Positions 43,367-51,790 are shown, numbered from the stretch's first letter. The stretch is DNA of 64,000 nucleotides from Desulfobacter latus (GCF_013389365.1 NZ_JACADJ010000011.1:1-64000), one strand, 5' to 3'. Numbers and translations are program-made. Notes: generated from the sequence alone by a model not told the origin.

Positions 43367-45079
43367 TTACCCGGTCAGGGCTTTGAGGCGGCCGGGTTTG
43401 GGTGGAAACTCCCAGAATCCGTTAATGCCATAAGTCTTTAACATTAATGCCAAATGGCTTTTGTCCAGATGCTGCTGCAGGGAACTTATCATGAGGGGAA
43501 CCTCTTCTGCCGGATAAAGTTCTCTGATTTCAACAGCAAGATCTGTGATCCGCATCTGTCTGACAAAAAAATCGGTTATGATGCCGGCCGGCTTTTCACT
43601 TACAATGAATTCGAATGCCTCCTGGGGGGCCGAAAAGGTTCGGGCGCAGAATCCGCACCCGTGAATGAGTTTGGAAACGACGTCCGTATAGGGTGCTGAT
43701 TGATGAATCACCACAACCACCGGTTGGTCTGCCCTGCTTCGACTTTCCCTGATCCGGGCCAATTTTTTGGCGGTTGCGGTTTGTTTGCGGTTTTCAAGAA
43801 TGCTGATCCAGGTGTCAATGGCCCTGAGCGGCGCAGACGATTCCAGATAGTTTGAACTGATATATGAAAATGTGTCCGAGGCCATCAATGCGTCTATGAG
43901 CCGGGACGCGCATGTATCCAGAATAGTCGTGGTCAGCGTTTCACCTGCCGTGGTGCCGGATTCAATTTTTTTTCTGATTTCGGCAACCACATAATCCGAA
44001 CAATGTGTGTCCAGGGCCCTGATGGCGGCCATGCTCACAAAAACAGCCGGATCTGTGACTGCTTTTACAATGGGGGCTGTGGATTCAAGTCCAGGGTAAT
44101 GTGACAGGGCCGTATACAAAGAAAAGCGGATCGAATTTTTAAGATCTTTTTTTTCGGTGAGTGTCAAAAGGTCACCCAGCGATTCCCGGGGAATGGTTCT
44201 GCCGATAAGTATCAATAGATTCTCCAGCAAATCAGGTGTCTGGGTGTTCAGGTTGTCATGCAGGGCCTCTGCCACTTCGGGGCTTTTGTCACTAAAATAA
44301 TCAAAGGCGTTGAACCGGTCTTCAATATGTGGTGAAGCCAGCAGCCGAACATTATTTTTATAAGGATCCTGATGAGACGTTGCCGGGTGTGACGTTGTCG
44401 GGTGGGGCGGTGCGGATTCGATCGGTACCGGTTTAGGCGTTATCGGCTGCGATGGTCCAGATCTGGACGGTTTAGGGCTTTTCCGGGACGGATGGATAGA
44501 TATGGCTTTCCGTTTACCCTTTAAAAAGGCCAGGGCATCCAGGACATCCAAATCACATTTGTCGGTTTTTGCAATCTGTTCCAACCGCTGCACAGCCTTG
44601 TTCGTGCCGATACGTTCCATGGCGGTGACCGCTTCTTTACGCAGTTCAAGATCATTGTAAAAAACAAATTCCGCCAGATCATCAACGAAAAATTCCATAC
44701 CAAGTCGGCCGGCGGCCCGGAAGATCTCCTTGAGCAGATCCGTGTCGGTCTCCTTGCTCAGGATATGCTTGATTAAATGGATGATAGGCCCGGGACGCTC
44801 CGGGTTGGTGTGGTTAATCAGGATCAGGGAAAATTTAAAATTAATGTGTGCCCGGTCCAGGGTGAGTTGATACAGGCGTGGGCGAAGGGGATGGGTGGGC
44901 CCCATGGTATTCATAAGAAAAAATAAAATATCATAGGCAATCGTATCCGGCGCCAGGGCAAGCTGTTCAATCATAGCCTGCTGCTGCGCTTCATCAAGGT
45001 TTAAAATCGGTGACAGGGTATTTGAATTTATCTCCCCTGTTTTGATCATTCTTTTAAATTCTGTAATAAATGAGGCCAT
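43367..45079 (-). CDS. HEAT-repeat protein with degenerate receiver domain
   Basis: 570 residues. N-terminal HEAT-like helices (about 75-190: LAEFVFYNDLELRKEAVTAM), a Pro/Ser/Thr linker (about 192-240), more HEAT repeats (about 245-440) and a C-terminal receiver-like domain (about 450-565). The receiver keeps the phosphoacceptor site in GIITDFF and a Lys in PPKP, but the acidic pocket at its start is VVVIHQSAP rather than DD. It may be phosphorylation-independent. It lies 9 bases after galE, so it may be the end of that operon. Confidence 0.65.
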   Translation of the reverse strand: MASFITEFKRMIKTGEINSNTLSPILNLDEAQQQAMIEQLALAPDTIAYDILFFLMNTMGPTHPLRPRLYQLTLDRAHINFKFSLILINHTNPERPGPIIHLIKHILSKETDTDLLKEIFRAAGRLGMEFFVDDLAEFVFYNDLELRKEAVTAMERIGTNKAVQRLEQIAKTDKCDLDVLDALAFLKGKRKAISIHPSRKSPKPSRSGPSQPITPKPVPIESAPPHPTTSHPATSHQDPYKNNVRLLASPHIEDRFNAFDYFSDKSPEVAEALHDNLNTQTPDLLENLLILIGRTIPRESLGDLLTLTEKKDLKNSIRFSLYTALSHYPGLESTAPIVKAVTDPAVFVSMAAIRALDTHCSDYVVAEIRKKIESGTTAGETLTTTILDTCASRLIDALMASDTFSYISSNYLESSAPLRAIDTWISILENRKQTATAKKLARIRESRSRADQPVVVVIHQSAPYTDVVSKLIHGCGFCARTFSAPQEAFEFIVSEKPAGIITDFFVRQMRITDLAVEIRELYPAEEVPLMISSLQQHLDKSHLALMLKTYGINGFWEFPPKPGRLKALTG

Positions 45080-45088
45080 CTGTTTTTC

Positions 45089-46105
45089 TTATGAATCATA
45101 TCCGTTAGGGTTTTTCTGCTGCCAGCGCCATGCATCTTTACACATGTCTTCAATGTCCAGGGCGGCTTTCCAGCCAAGTTCGCGCTCGGCTTTAGACGGG
45201 TCTGCCCAGCAGGCGGCGATGTCGCCGGGTCTGCGGGGGCCTATTTCGTAGGGGATATTGTGTCCGCAAGCCTTTTCAAACCCTTTGATCATCTCAATTA
45301 CCGAATACCCCCGGCCGGTGCCGAGGTTGTAAATGTCTACGCCCGGGGATTCCATGAGCCTTTGAAGACAGCTGATATGTCCCTTGGCAAGGTCGGTGAC
45401 ATGGATGAAATCCCGGACCCCGGTGCCGTCCGGGGTGTCATAATCATTGCCGAAAACATTGACCCGGGGCAACTGCCCTATGGCCACCCGGGCCACATAA
45501 GGCATCAGATTATTGGGAATATCCCTGGGATCTTCGCCGATCTCTCCGGATGGATGCGCTCCCACCGGGTTGAAATATCGCAGCAGGGTAATGTGCCATT
45601 TGGGGTCGGCGGTGTAAAGATCGGACAGGATTTCTTCAATCATCAGTTTGGTTCGGCCGTAGGGGTTGGTTACGGACAGAGGAAAATCTTCGGTGATGGG
45701 CAAACTGGCCGGATTGCCGTACACCGTGGCGGATGATGAAAATACAATGGCGGTAACCCCTGATTTTTCCATGGCGGCAATCAGGTTCAGGGTACCGGTG
45801 ATATTGTTGTGGTAATAGCGCAGGGGCTGTGAAACCGATTCTCCCACAGCTTTAAGCCCTGCAAAGTGAATCACGGCCTCAATATCTTTATGGGCGTTGA
45901 ACACCGCATGGGTGCCGGCATCATCCAGCAAATCCGTTTGGAAAAACGCAAGGTCTTTTCGCGTAATGTTTCTAATCCGGTCAAGGGCCCTGGCTGACGA
46001 GTTGACAAGATTGTCCAGTACGACCACGTCGTGGCCCTGGTTCAGCAGTTCGACGCAGGTATGGCTGCCGATATATCCGGCACCGCCGGTGACAAGAATT
46101 TTCAT
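45089..46105 (-). CDS. galE: UDP-glucose 4-epimerase
   Basis: 338 residues. It interconverts UDP-glucose and UDP-galactose for surface polysaccharide. The NAD-binding VTGGAGYIGSHTCVELL (5-21), catalytic SSATVYG and YGRTK (Tyr-x-x-x-Lys), and the sugar-binding GTGRGYSVIEMI are present. It overlaps the upstream U32-like gene by 4 bases (ATGA), so the two are one operon. Confidence 0.96.
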   Translation of the reverse strand: MKILVTGGAGYIGSHTCVELLNQGHDVVVLDNLVNSSARALDRIRNITRKDLAFFQTDLLDDAGTHAVFNAHKDIEAVIHFAGLKAVGESVSQPLRYYHNNITGTLNLIAAMEKSGVTAIVFSSSATVYGNPASLPITEDFPLSVTNPYGRTKLMIEEILSDLYTADPKWHITLLRYFNPVGAHPSGEIGEDPRDIPNNLMPYVARVAIGQLPRVNVFGNDYDTPDGTGVRDFIHVTDLAKGHISCLQRLMESPGVDIYNLGTGRGYSVIEMIKGFEKACGHNIPYEIGPRRPGDIAACWADPSKAERELGWKAALDIEDMCKDAWRWQQKNPNGYDS

Positions 46106-47175
46106 TTAAATTCCTTGTAAGGTTTGAAAGTTATCTCTTTTTTCCACGCCACCTTGTTGAATAATTCAGAACATATTTTACATGTTTTGCACATTTTTGT
46201 ACAGGCGGTAAGGGTGTTAAAAAACCGGCTTCCCAGGCGAGAATTATCTATGTGCCATTGCCGGGCAAGTGTTTCCGGTGTATCCATCAGGTCAAGAAGA
46301 TTGCCGTTAAAATTTTCCTGGATATAGGCACTGATGCACCTTTTTAAAAACTGAACGCCCCGGGTACGGCCGCAAAGCTTTATCCCGTCGGCAACGCCTT
46401 GATAATGGTGAATGTCTTCGGGCCGGATGAAAGGGGATTTCAGAAACGCCTGGGGGTGAACGTCAAAATAGGCCTGGCACCCTATATTCTGATTCATTTG
46501 AAATGTGCTTTCCCGGACAAGTCCGGTATTGGAAAGGGCAATATGGGCATCATGGCTGAGCTTGAACGGACATTGATAAATGCAGCCTTCATTGGCCAGC
46601 AGTTCAATGCGTATGTCCGGATCGTACCCTTTGACTGCCTTAGACAGGGCAGCCAGTTTTTCAAGGTTTCTGTTTAAAGCGCGGTCAGGCACAATGCGCG
46701 CCGGCTTTTTAAACCGGGACAGGGCAAGCAGATCAAAAAAAGAGAAAAATTTTTCAGGGCTGTCCAGCATGGCGTTTATTCCCGGTACCGCTTCAAGACG
46801 AGGGACAATTTCATGCCCTGTCTGGTCAAGGGCGCGCAAAAGATACATATCTGAAAGCACAATACCTTTTATCCCGACACTATTGTCAAGGTGTGCAATA
46901 TCATCGAGTATGCCGGACAACGTGGTGTTATCCGTATATACATCGGGGGGGATGAAGCGGGTGTTCATTAAGATATATTTGTCAATTGCCTTCAAAGCGG
47001 ACAGGGTGTTGCATAGATCCCGGGTCTGTGATGCAAGGTTATCAGCAATTCGTACCCTGGCATCGGTTACAGGTCCTGAAGGCAATGGAAAATATATGGA
47101 TGAAAGGTTTGATGCGTGCCTCGTGAGAAACCGGGCATAGCCTTTGTCCGGAATAAAGGGGACAGACAGTTTCAT
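46102..47175 (-). CDS. U32-peptidase-like TIM-barrel protein with cysteine motifs
   Basis: 357 residues. It starts MKLSVPFIPDKGYARFLTRH and has IELLANEGCIYQCPF in the middle, a motif pattern of U32-like/UbiU-type proteins in which Cys bind an iron-sulfur cluster. A C-terminal cluster CTKMCKTCKIC adds four more Cys. The enzyme role is not known; similar genes sit in LPS or glycan loci. I use the ATG at 47175; a TTG four codons earlier lies in the stem of the IscB element. The usual ribosome site is missing, because the mobile element ends right before the gene. galE overlaps its end. Confidence 0.6.
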   Translation of the reverse strand: MKLSVPFIPDKGYARFLTRHASNLSSIYFPLPSGPVTDARVRIADNLASQTRDLCNTLSALKAIDKYILMNTRFIPPDVYTDNTTLSGILDDIAHLDNSVGIKGIVLSDMYLLRALDQTGHEIVPRLEAVPGINAMLDSPEKFFSFFDLLALSRFKKPARIVPDRALNRNLEKLAALSKAVKGYDPDIRIELLANEGCIYQCPFKLSHDAHIALSNTGLVRESTFQMNQNIGCQAYFDVHPQAFLKSPFIRPEDIHHYQGVADGIKLCGRTRGVQFLKRCISAYIQENFNGNLLDLMDTPETLARQWHIDNSRLGSRFFNTLTACTKMCKTCKICSELFNKVAWKKEITFKPYKEFK

Positions 47176-47180
47176 AAAAT

Positions 47181-47227
47181 GCGGCAAGGAACCCCCTGAG
47201 TCTTTAGCTCAGGGGAGGAATTGCCGC
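47181..47227. repeat. Hairpin at the 3' end of the IscB element
   Basis: Outer arms GCGGCAA (47181-47187)/TTGCCGC (47221-47227) and inner arms CCCCTGAG/CTCAGGGG (47193-47200/47208-47215) form a long imperfect hairpin between the iscB end and the U32-like gene. The inner loop TCTTTAG recalls the hairpin TCGGTCTTTAGCCGA at the other end of the element. It is a good candidate for the element's right end and may also terminate iscB transcripts. Confidence 0.6.
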
Positions 47228-47264
47228 CCTCCTTATAATAATTTAGTAGTCCAGGTAGCGGACC

Positions 47265-48557
47265 TTAGCACGTCGTATTGTAGGAATAGCCGTCAGATGC
47301 GTGAAGCAGCCTGCAGTATTTCCAGCTAATGCCCTGTACTGTTTTGTCCACTGTTTTAATGTTAAACGATCCGCTTTTTCTGACAGCGACACGTCCGATG
47401 TACGTTCCAACCTTTTTGCCGGAAGTGACAACCGCCTTGACGATGTCGCCCGTCTGAAATCCTTTGACTTTTTTCTCAGTTGACTTTGCTGTTGTCCGGG
47501 GGAATCCGAACTTGTTTACCCTGCACATCTGCCTTGAACCATGACCGTCTGCCTTTACAATCAACACGGCCTTATCGATCTGAAACATCTTTTCCGGTGT
47601 GCTTTTCCCAACACAGGCGGCATCGAGCCAATGCGTTTTGTAAAGTCCCCTGGTCGTCCGGTTGAATTTTGTCAGACCGCCGGAGCCTGTTTCAACCGGC
47701 AGTCCGGTTTTTTTCAAGGTACGGAACAAGTCCCATCGGGTCGTGTTGACGGCGCCCGCATCCTTGAGCGGCACTTTGGACTGCTTTTGAATTCGCTTCA
47801 ACAGTCCCGGTTTCCTTGAAAGGAACTCTTCTAGGGGCTTGTTCCCCTTCTTCCTGTTGCACGCCGTACAGGCCAGTGTCAGATTGCTGACTCTGTTGGA
47901 ACCGCCTTTCGATCTCGGTACGATATGTTCAATCTCCAATGGGATATCTGTTTTTCCGCAATAGGCACACGTTCTGTCCCATTTTTCCAGAAGGTATTCC
48001 CGTACCTCATACCCCATGAGTTCCCCCTGCTGATACGCGACACCGGATATTTCGGGATTCTGTATTTTCTGCATGTCAAACCGAACCAACTCCATTGAAA
48101 TTGCCTGAATATTGCAAAACCGGCACAAGCGGTTGACCCAGGTTTCGATATTGTGAACCCGGCTTTTTAATGAAGGCGGCAGCCATCCTTTCGCCCTGGT
48201 CCGGTTATCAAAGCGCGGTTTTCGGTATCGCGTTTTCCGGTTTCTCCGGGATCTTCTAATGGCTCGTCTTGATTCCAGATTATTTTTGATCTGCCAGCCT
48301 CGATGTCTCAGTTCCATGGCAAAAACAATCTCTCCGGTATCGTCGTTAATCACGGCAATTCCGGTCTCTCTACTGCCCGGATCAATCTTGATCCGCAATG
48401 GGTTTGATGCCACGTCCAAAACGGTCTCTTTCAAAATGATTGTGAAGGGGAACTGTCTGAAAACTGAGGCTTTCCCTTCTGTTAAAAGCAGTCTTGCTTT
48501 TGCCGGATGTACCGGATTCTGAGGCTTTTTGTTTGTATCCAGAACAAATACACTCAA
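47265..48557 (-). CDS. iscB: IscB, full-length RNA-guided HNH/RuvC nuclease
   Basis: 430 residues. Order: PLMP-like motif (KKPQNPVHP, 10-18), RuvC-I IKIDPGSRETGIAV (Asp59), arginine-rich bridge helix (RRSRRNRKTRYRKPRFDNR, about 98-116), RuvC-II MELVRFD, HNH (CAYCG, EIEHIVPRSKGGSN, NLTLACTACNRKKG), RuvC-III THWLDAAC and a C-terminal DNA-contact domain (FQTGDIVKAVV). All catalytic residues appear present, so it could cleave DNA with its omega-RNA. The TTG start with GAGGA upstream matches the start I prefer for the truncated copy at 1156. It is a diverged relative of that copy, not a recent duplicate. Confidence 0.92.
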   Translation of the reverse strand: MSVFVLDTNKKPQNPVHPAKARLLLTEGKASVFRQFPFTIILKETVLDVASNPLRIKIDPGSRETGIAVINDDTGEIVFAMELRHRGWQIKNNLESRRAIRRSRRNRKTRYRKPRFDNRTRAKGWLPPSLKSRVHNIETWVNRLCRFCNIQAISMELVRFDMQKIQNPEISGVAYQQGELMGYEVREYLLEKWDRTCAYCGKTDIPLEIEHIVPRSKGGSNRVSNLTLACTACNRKKGNKPLEEFLSRKPGLLKRIQKQSKVPLKDAGAVNTTRWDLFRTLKKTGLPVETGSGGLTKFNRTTRGLYKTHWLDAACVGKSTPEKMFQIDKAVLIVKADGHGSRQMCRVNKFGFPRTTAKSTEKKVKGFQTGDIVKAVVTSGKKVGTYIGRVAVRKSGSFNIKTVDKTVQGISWKYCRLLHASDGYSYNTTC

Positions 48558-48569
48558 TTTTAAAATCCT

Positions 48570-48793
48570 CTTGTTTCCAAGGTAATGTTTGCCTCGTCAA
48601 TGTTATGATCGGGTTTGGCGCAAGCAGCACCGGCTTAACCCCTTAAACCTGTTTAACCACTTGCCGTAGAACCTGGAGCTGGCGAGCACCCCAGGGTACC
48701 TGTTTCCGATCTAACGTAGTACTCGAAGCACTTAGACTGGTCAACTTTGGGGCTTTTTCAAGCCCCTCGGTCTTTAGCCGAGGGGTAGTTGAC
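48570..48793 (-). ncRNA. omega-RNA (HEARO RNA) of the full-length IscB
   Basis: On the minus strand it opens with GTCAACTACCCCTCGGCT, whose arm pairs with CCGAGGGG across the loop AAAGA, followed by GCTTGAAAAAGC and about 180 bases of paired, gene-free sequence up to iscB. The 5' hairpin is nearly the same as that of the first element (1430). The guide should be the bases just before it, GATATTGCAAGAACCA, which are the end of the interrupted glycosidase-like gene. The 3' limit is approximate. Confidence 0.8.
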
Positions 48794-49469
48794 TGGTTCT
48801 TGCAATATCTTTATTTGATGCCCCCACCGCCTTAATAACAGCATAAAACCTTTTCCCGGATTCAAAGGGAAGATCATTGGAAGAGCGATCCAGAGTCAGG
48901 CTTTTTCCGGCGGTCCGGTAAACATGCGAATACTTGCCGGATTGCTCCCCCAGCAGAATTTTAAACAACGTAATGTCAGGGTTATGACTTTCCCATTTCA
49001 AGGTAAGTTTCCCATCGGCAAAAGAAGCCTGGAAAATATCCGGCGGAACGGGCGGCTGGGATTTTTTCGAAGGCCGTTCCCTGAGAGTGAACGCTATTGC
49101 AGGGGTTGAATGCATTAAAAGATCGTTTTTGAGCCGGTCGGTCATTTTTCCCTGGTCAAAAAAACCGAGCATTATGGAGAAATTTGCATTCTCGCCGTTA
49201 AAGGTTGGTGCAGCGCTGTGAAATTGCTTTCCGGAGATCACTGTGGCCTTAAATCCCTGACGGTTTCCCCAGGTGGGGTGGTCGTATTGCCTGCCGTAGT
49301 AAGTTCCGAAAGGGTTGATTTTGGCGCTGAACAATTTTTGTTTTCTGTCATACCTGATTTTTACCGGGGCAAACGCAAAATTTGAGGCCACAGTTTTGTC
49401 CATACCTACTGCCAGTCCCTTTTTTCCGGAAACCAGTGCGATATAACCATCCGTAATATGGTTATTCAC
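48774..49469 (-). CDS. C-terminal beta domain of the glycosidase-like protein, 3' end cut by the IscB element
   Basis: 231 residues. A beta-sandwich like the C-terminal domain of GH38/57-type glycosidases (ITDGYIALVSGKKGLAVGMD, INPFGTYYGRQYDHPTWGNR) is followed by a fibronectin-III-like module (about 140-225). The GTG at 49469 overlaps the preceding stop (GTGA) and has AAGGAG eight bases upstream, so it may be a coupled gene. Alternatively one gene of about 819 codons was split by a frameshift. The last codons (QLPLG) lie inside the IscB element's first hairpin, so the natural end is lost. Confidence 0.6.
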   Translation of the reverse strand: MNNHITDGYIALVSGKKGLAVGMDKTVASNFAFAPVKIRYDRKQKLFSAKINPFGTYYGRQYDHPTWGNRQGFKATVISGKQFHSAAPTFNGENANFSIMLGFFDQGKMTDRLKNDLLMHSTPAIAFTLRERPSKKSQPPVPPDIFQASFADGKLTLKWESHNPDITLFKILLGEQSGKYSHVYRTAGKSLTLDRSSNDLPFESGKRFYAVIKAVGASNKDIARTSQLPLG

Positions 49470-51232
49470 GTTTGTATCTCCTTAAGGTTACCCAAATGAT
49501 CAAACTCAACCGATATGATTCGGTTGGTCAGGCATGCCCCTTCATTTGTGACCCGCGACACAGGTTTGTATGTTTTTGTCTTTGGCTTCGGGCCATGGCA
49601 GAGTAAATAAAGACCGTCCGGCAGGGGCGCGGGACCGGTGATGTAAAACCGGGAACGACCTGCAGGCCGGGGCAATGCAATCAAGGGGACGGGTGGTGTA
49701 TGAAGACCTTTTAAATAATATCCATGCGTCGGCGGTATATCTTCCAAGACCGGCAGATTGATAAACCGGGACCCCGTGATTCCCTTTGGTTTGTCAGGTG
49801 TGACAATCAGCAGAGTATCCACCCATTTCAGGCCGCTGTCTTGAATGTCTTTTGTTGAAACTTGCTTCAGCCTGGTCTGAATATATGGTTGAAGGACTTG
49901 ATTTATTCGTTGTTCCAATTCATTCAGATCCGCCAGGATTCGTTGCATGGCCGTTTCCCGCTCGGGCACAATAAACGGGGTCGCCATACCAAAATGTGTT
50001 GTGGACAAGGCCTTTAGCCGGGTGAGATAGGCTGCGTCAAGCAAAGGAGAGAGGCGTTGAACCAAATATGGGTCGTTGAAACGGGCAAACAGGGCCTGAA
50101 CGACCTGATTGAACCTGCGGGCCATGGCAATCCGGGTCCAGTCGTCTGTGGTTTGCTTTTTTTCGGCCCAGGAGCTGTAACCGTCAAAACTGCCATCCGC
50201 CGTGTCCTGCTGAAATTTGACAACGCCTGCCGGGCCATGGTCTGCCAGGTAATCTTTCAAGGTTGTAAACGTCACATAGTCAAGATCGCTTATTTTTTGA
50301 ATCAGCTTTTCCAGGCCGTCGGTATTTGGCAGGAGGTCCACGGGCCAGTTACAGTCGATTCCTTTCCAGAAATCCGAATCCGCATCAAAGTTGATAAATA
50401 ACAGCACATCCCGTTGAATCTGCCCGCGTTCCTGACGGCGGTGAAGATCTTGGACCCATTTGCGCAGGCTGACATTTTCCACAAGGTCACCAACATTATA
50501 TGTTGGCATCACCAGGATCTCTTCCCCGGTTCGGTCATTCATGTAGGTCAGTGGATTATGGGCTTCCTCCCTTGTCAGCTGCTTTGAGAATACCCGGAAA
50601 GCATCAAAAGGGACTGCACTGTAATAAAGGGCCACCGCCTCTACACCCAACGCTTTGTAGATAGCGAAGTTACCGGGGGTGGTCATCATTTCCTGGGGGC
50701 GGACCACAGGGGTGTATTCCGTAAATAAGTCTTTTACCCCGCTTCCCCAGCGATTGCTGATTGACCATGACACCGCATCGGTCAATTCCCTGCGGTTCAT
50801 TGCAGAGACCAAGCCATTGTTATAGGACATTAACAGGACTTCATCCCTACCGGTTGCAACGCGCTGTCGGATATCCGGGATGATATCCGGGGCATATTTC
50901 GGAAGCAGCTGTTCGAGAGAAAAATGATTGTCAAAATCCCAACTGGCCCGAACCGGTATGCCTTGGTCGTTGGCCCGGTTCAGGGTTTGGATAATATGTC
51001 GGATATTGGCGATGTCTTTACCGAAACCGTTGTCATCATTGGTATCCCCACGAAAGGAATGGTATAAATTGACATGAAATCCAAATGCCACACACACCTT
51101 TAATTTGTTTTCAGCGGCTTGAACATTTTGGTTGTTTAGTGATGGAGACCAACACAGGATAAGACTGGAGAAAATCAAAGCGAACAAGAGAAAACCGCGG
51201 TTTTTTTTAGATGGTATTCTCAATTGGGTCAC
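49466..51232 (-). CDS. Secreted glycoside-hydrolase-like protein (GH57/GH38-type barrel)
   Basis: 588 residues with a signal peptide (about 15-40, cut near VQAA). KVCVAFGFHVNLYHSFRGDT resembles the metal/His opening of GH38/57 barrels, and ASWDFDNHFSLEQLLPKYAP and EVLLMSYNNGLVSAMNRREL continue a catalytic-barrel-like domain to about residue 350. A helical part and a beta domain follow. It likely acts on a periplasmic or outer glycan. The start is the GTG at 51232 or the TTG at 51223; the ribosome site AAAGGTGA favours the TTG. The frame ends at TGA overlapping the next gene. Confidence 0.6.
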   Translation of the reverse strand: MTQLRIPSKKNRGFLLFALIFSSLILCWSPSLNNQNVQAAENKLKVCVAFGFHVNLYHSFRGDTNDDNGFGKDIANIRHIIQTLNRANDQGIPVRASWDFDNHFSLEQLLPKYAPDIIPDIRQRVATGRDEVLLMSYNNGLVSAMNRRELTDAVSWSISNRWGSGVKDLFTEYTPVVRPQEMMTTPGNFAIYKALGVEAVALYYSAVPFDAFRVFSKQLTREEAHNPLTYMNDRTGEEILVMPTYNVGDLVENVSLRKWVQDLHRRQERGQIQRDVLLFINFDADSDFWKGIDCNWPVDLLPNTDGLEKLIQKISDLDYVTFTTLKDYLADHGPAGVVKFQQDTADGSFDGYSSWAEKKQTTDDWTRIAMARRFNQVVQALFARFNDPYLVQRLSPLLDAAYLTRLKALSTTHFGMATPFIVPERETAMQRILADLNELEQRINQVLQPYIQTRLKQVSTKDIQDSGLKWVDTLLIVTPDKPKGITGSRFINLPVLEDIPPTHGYYLKGLHTPPVPLIALPRPAGRSRFYITGPAPLPDGLYLLCHGPKPKTKTYKPVSRVTNEGACLTNRIISVEFDHLGNLKEIQT

Positions 51233-51390
51233 CTTTTAACAAATTTATAACGCAATTATTATATAAATATAACAATTTAGGCCAGAATAACAATCAAAAT
51301 ATAAAAAAGTCCCCTTTCTTATTCATTTGTTGTCCCGGTAACATTTAATCATTTCAGGGATATCCTCGCTTCAAAACTCACAACTTTATA

Positions 51391-51418
51391 TTGACACACA
51401 ATAATGCATGGTTAAACT
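51391..51418 (+). promoter_or_regulatory. Sigma-70 promoter of the HesB-like selenoprotein gene
   Basis: TTGACA, 16 bases, TAAACT, about 58 bases before the start codon. The rest of the 243-base gap is AT-rich and shows no gene. Confidence 0.5.
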
Positions 51419-51475
51419 TAAAATTAATCCCGGGTGAAAGCCTGGAATCCATACACTGAATAAAAGGAGTTTTTA

Positions 51476-51790
51476 ATGATTGAACTTACAGATGCTGCAA
51501 AAACGCAGATCGACAATTATTTCCAGGGGAATGAACCCAGCCCCATCCGGATTTTTCTTAACTCAGGCGGCTGAGCGGGTCCGTCTCTAGCAATGGCTCT
51601 GGATGAGCCTAAAGACAGCGACGATCTTTTTGATGTTAAAGGTCATAAATTTGTGGTGGACAAGGTGTTCATGGAAAAAGCACAAACGATTAAGATTGAT
51701 TTCAACGGTATGGGGTTTAGCCTTGATTCGAGCATTGAGCTGGGACAGGGCGGCAACTGCGGGGGGTGTTCAGGCGGAACCTGCGGTTAG
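51476..51790 (+). CDS. HesB/IscA-like selenoprotein with in-frame UGA (Sec33)
   Basis: 104 residues when the TGA at 51572-51574 is read as selenocysteine. MIELTDAAKTQIDNYFQG is an IscA/HesB start with AAAAGGAG upstream. The frame reaches IRIFLNSGG, then UGA, then AGPSLAMALDEPKDSDDLFD, VKGHKFVVDKVF and the Cys-rich end NCGGCSGGTCG. In IscA-like proteins the same place is SGGC(C/S)GP, so Sec replaces the first metal-binding Cys. The frame is intact on both sides, and a stem-loop starts 7 bases after the UGA. HesB-like selenoproteins are known from deltaproteobacteria. Automated callers would start it late, at 51593 (ATG in LAMALDEP), and lose the Sec part. It probably acts in iron-sulfur or redox chemistry. 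Confidence 0.85.
51582..51605 (+). promoter_or_regulatory. Candidate bacterial SECIS element
   Basis: CGTCT...AGC pairs with GCT...GGATG: C82-G605, G83-T604, T84-A603, C85-G602, T86-G601 (last digits of positions), a 2x2 internal loop, then A89-T98, G90-C97 and C91-G96 around an AATG loop. The loop is 18-21 bases after the UGA, within the distance used by SelB. Confidence 0.6.

Larger units (their letters stand above)
47181..48793 (-). mobile_element. Complete IscB/omega-RNA element inserted in an operon
   Basis: From GTCAACTACCCCTCGG (48793) through the omega-RNA and iscB to the end hairpin near 47.18 kb. It separates a glycosidase-like gene (whose last codons run into the element) from the U32-like gene that follows on the same strand. 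No TnpA transposase is present, so the element would need one in trans. The exact right end is estimated. Confidence 0.65.

Noticed and set aside
47175-47187. TTG at 47187 as the start of the U32-like gene
   Set aside because: It lies in the outer stem of the IscB end hairpin; the ATG at 47175 gives the natural MKLSVPF start.
51593-51790. A short independent gene starting at the ATG in LAMALDEP
   Set aside because: No ribosome site, and the missing first third of the HesB fold is present in frame upstream of the UGA.
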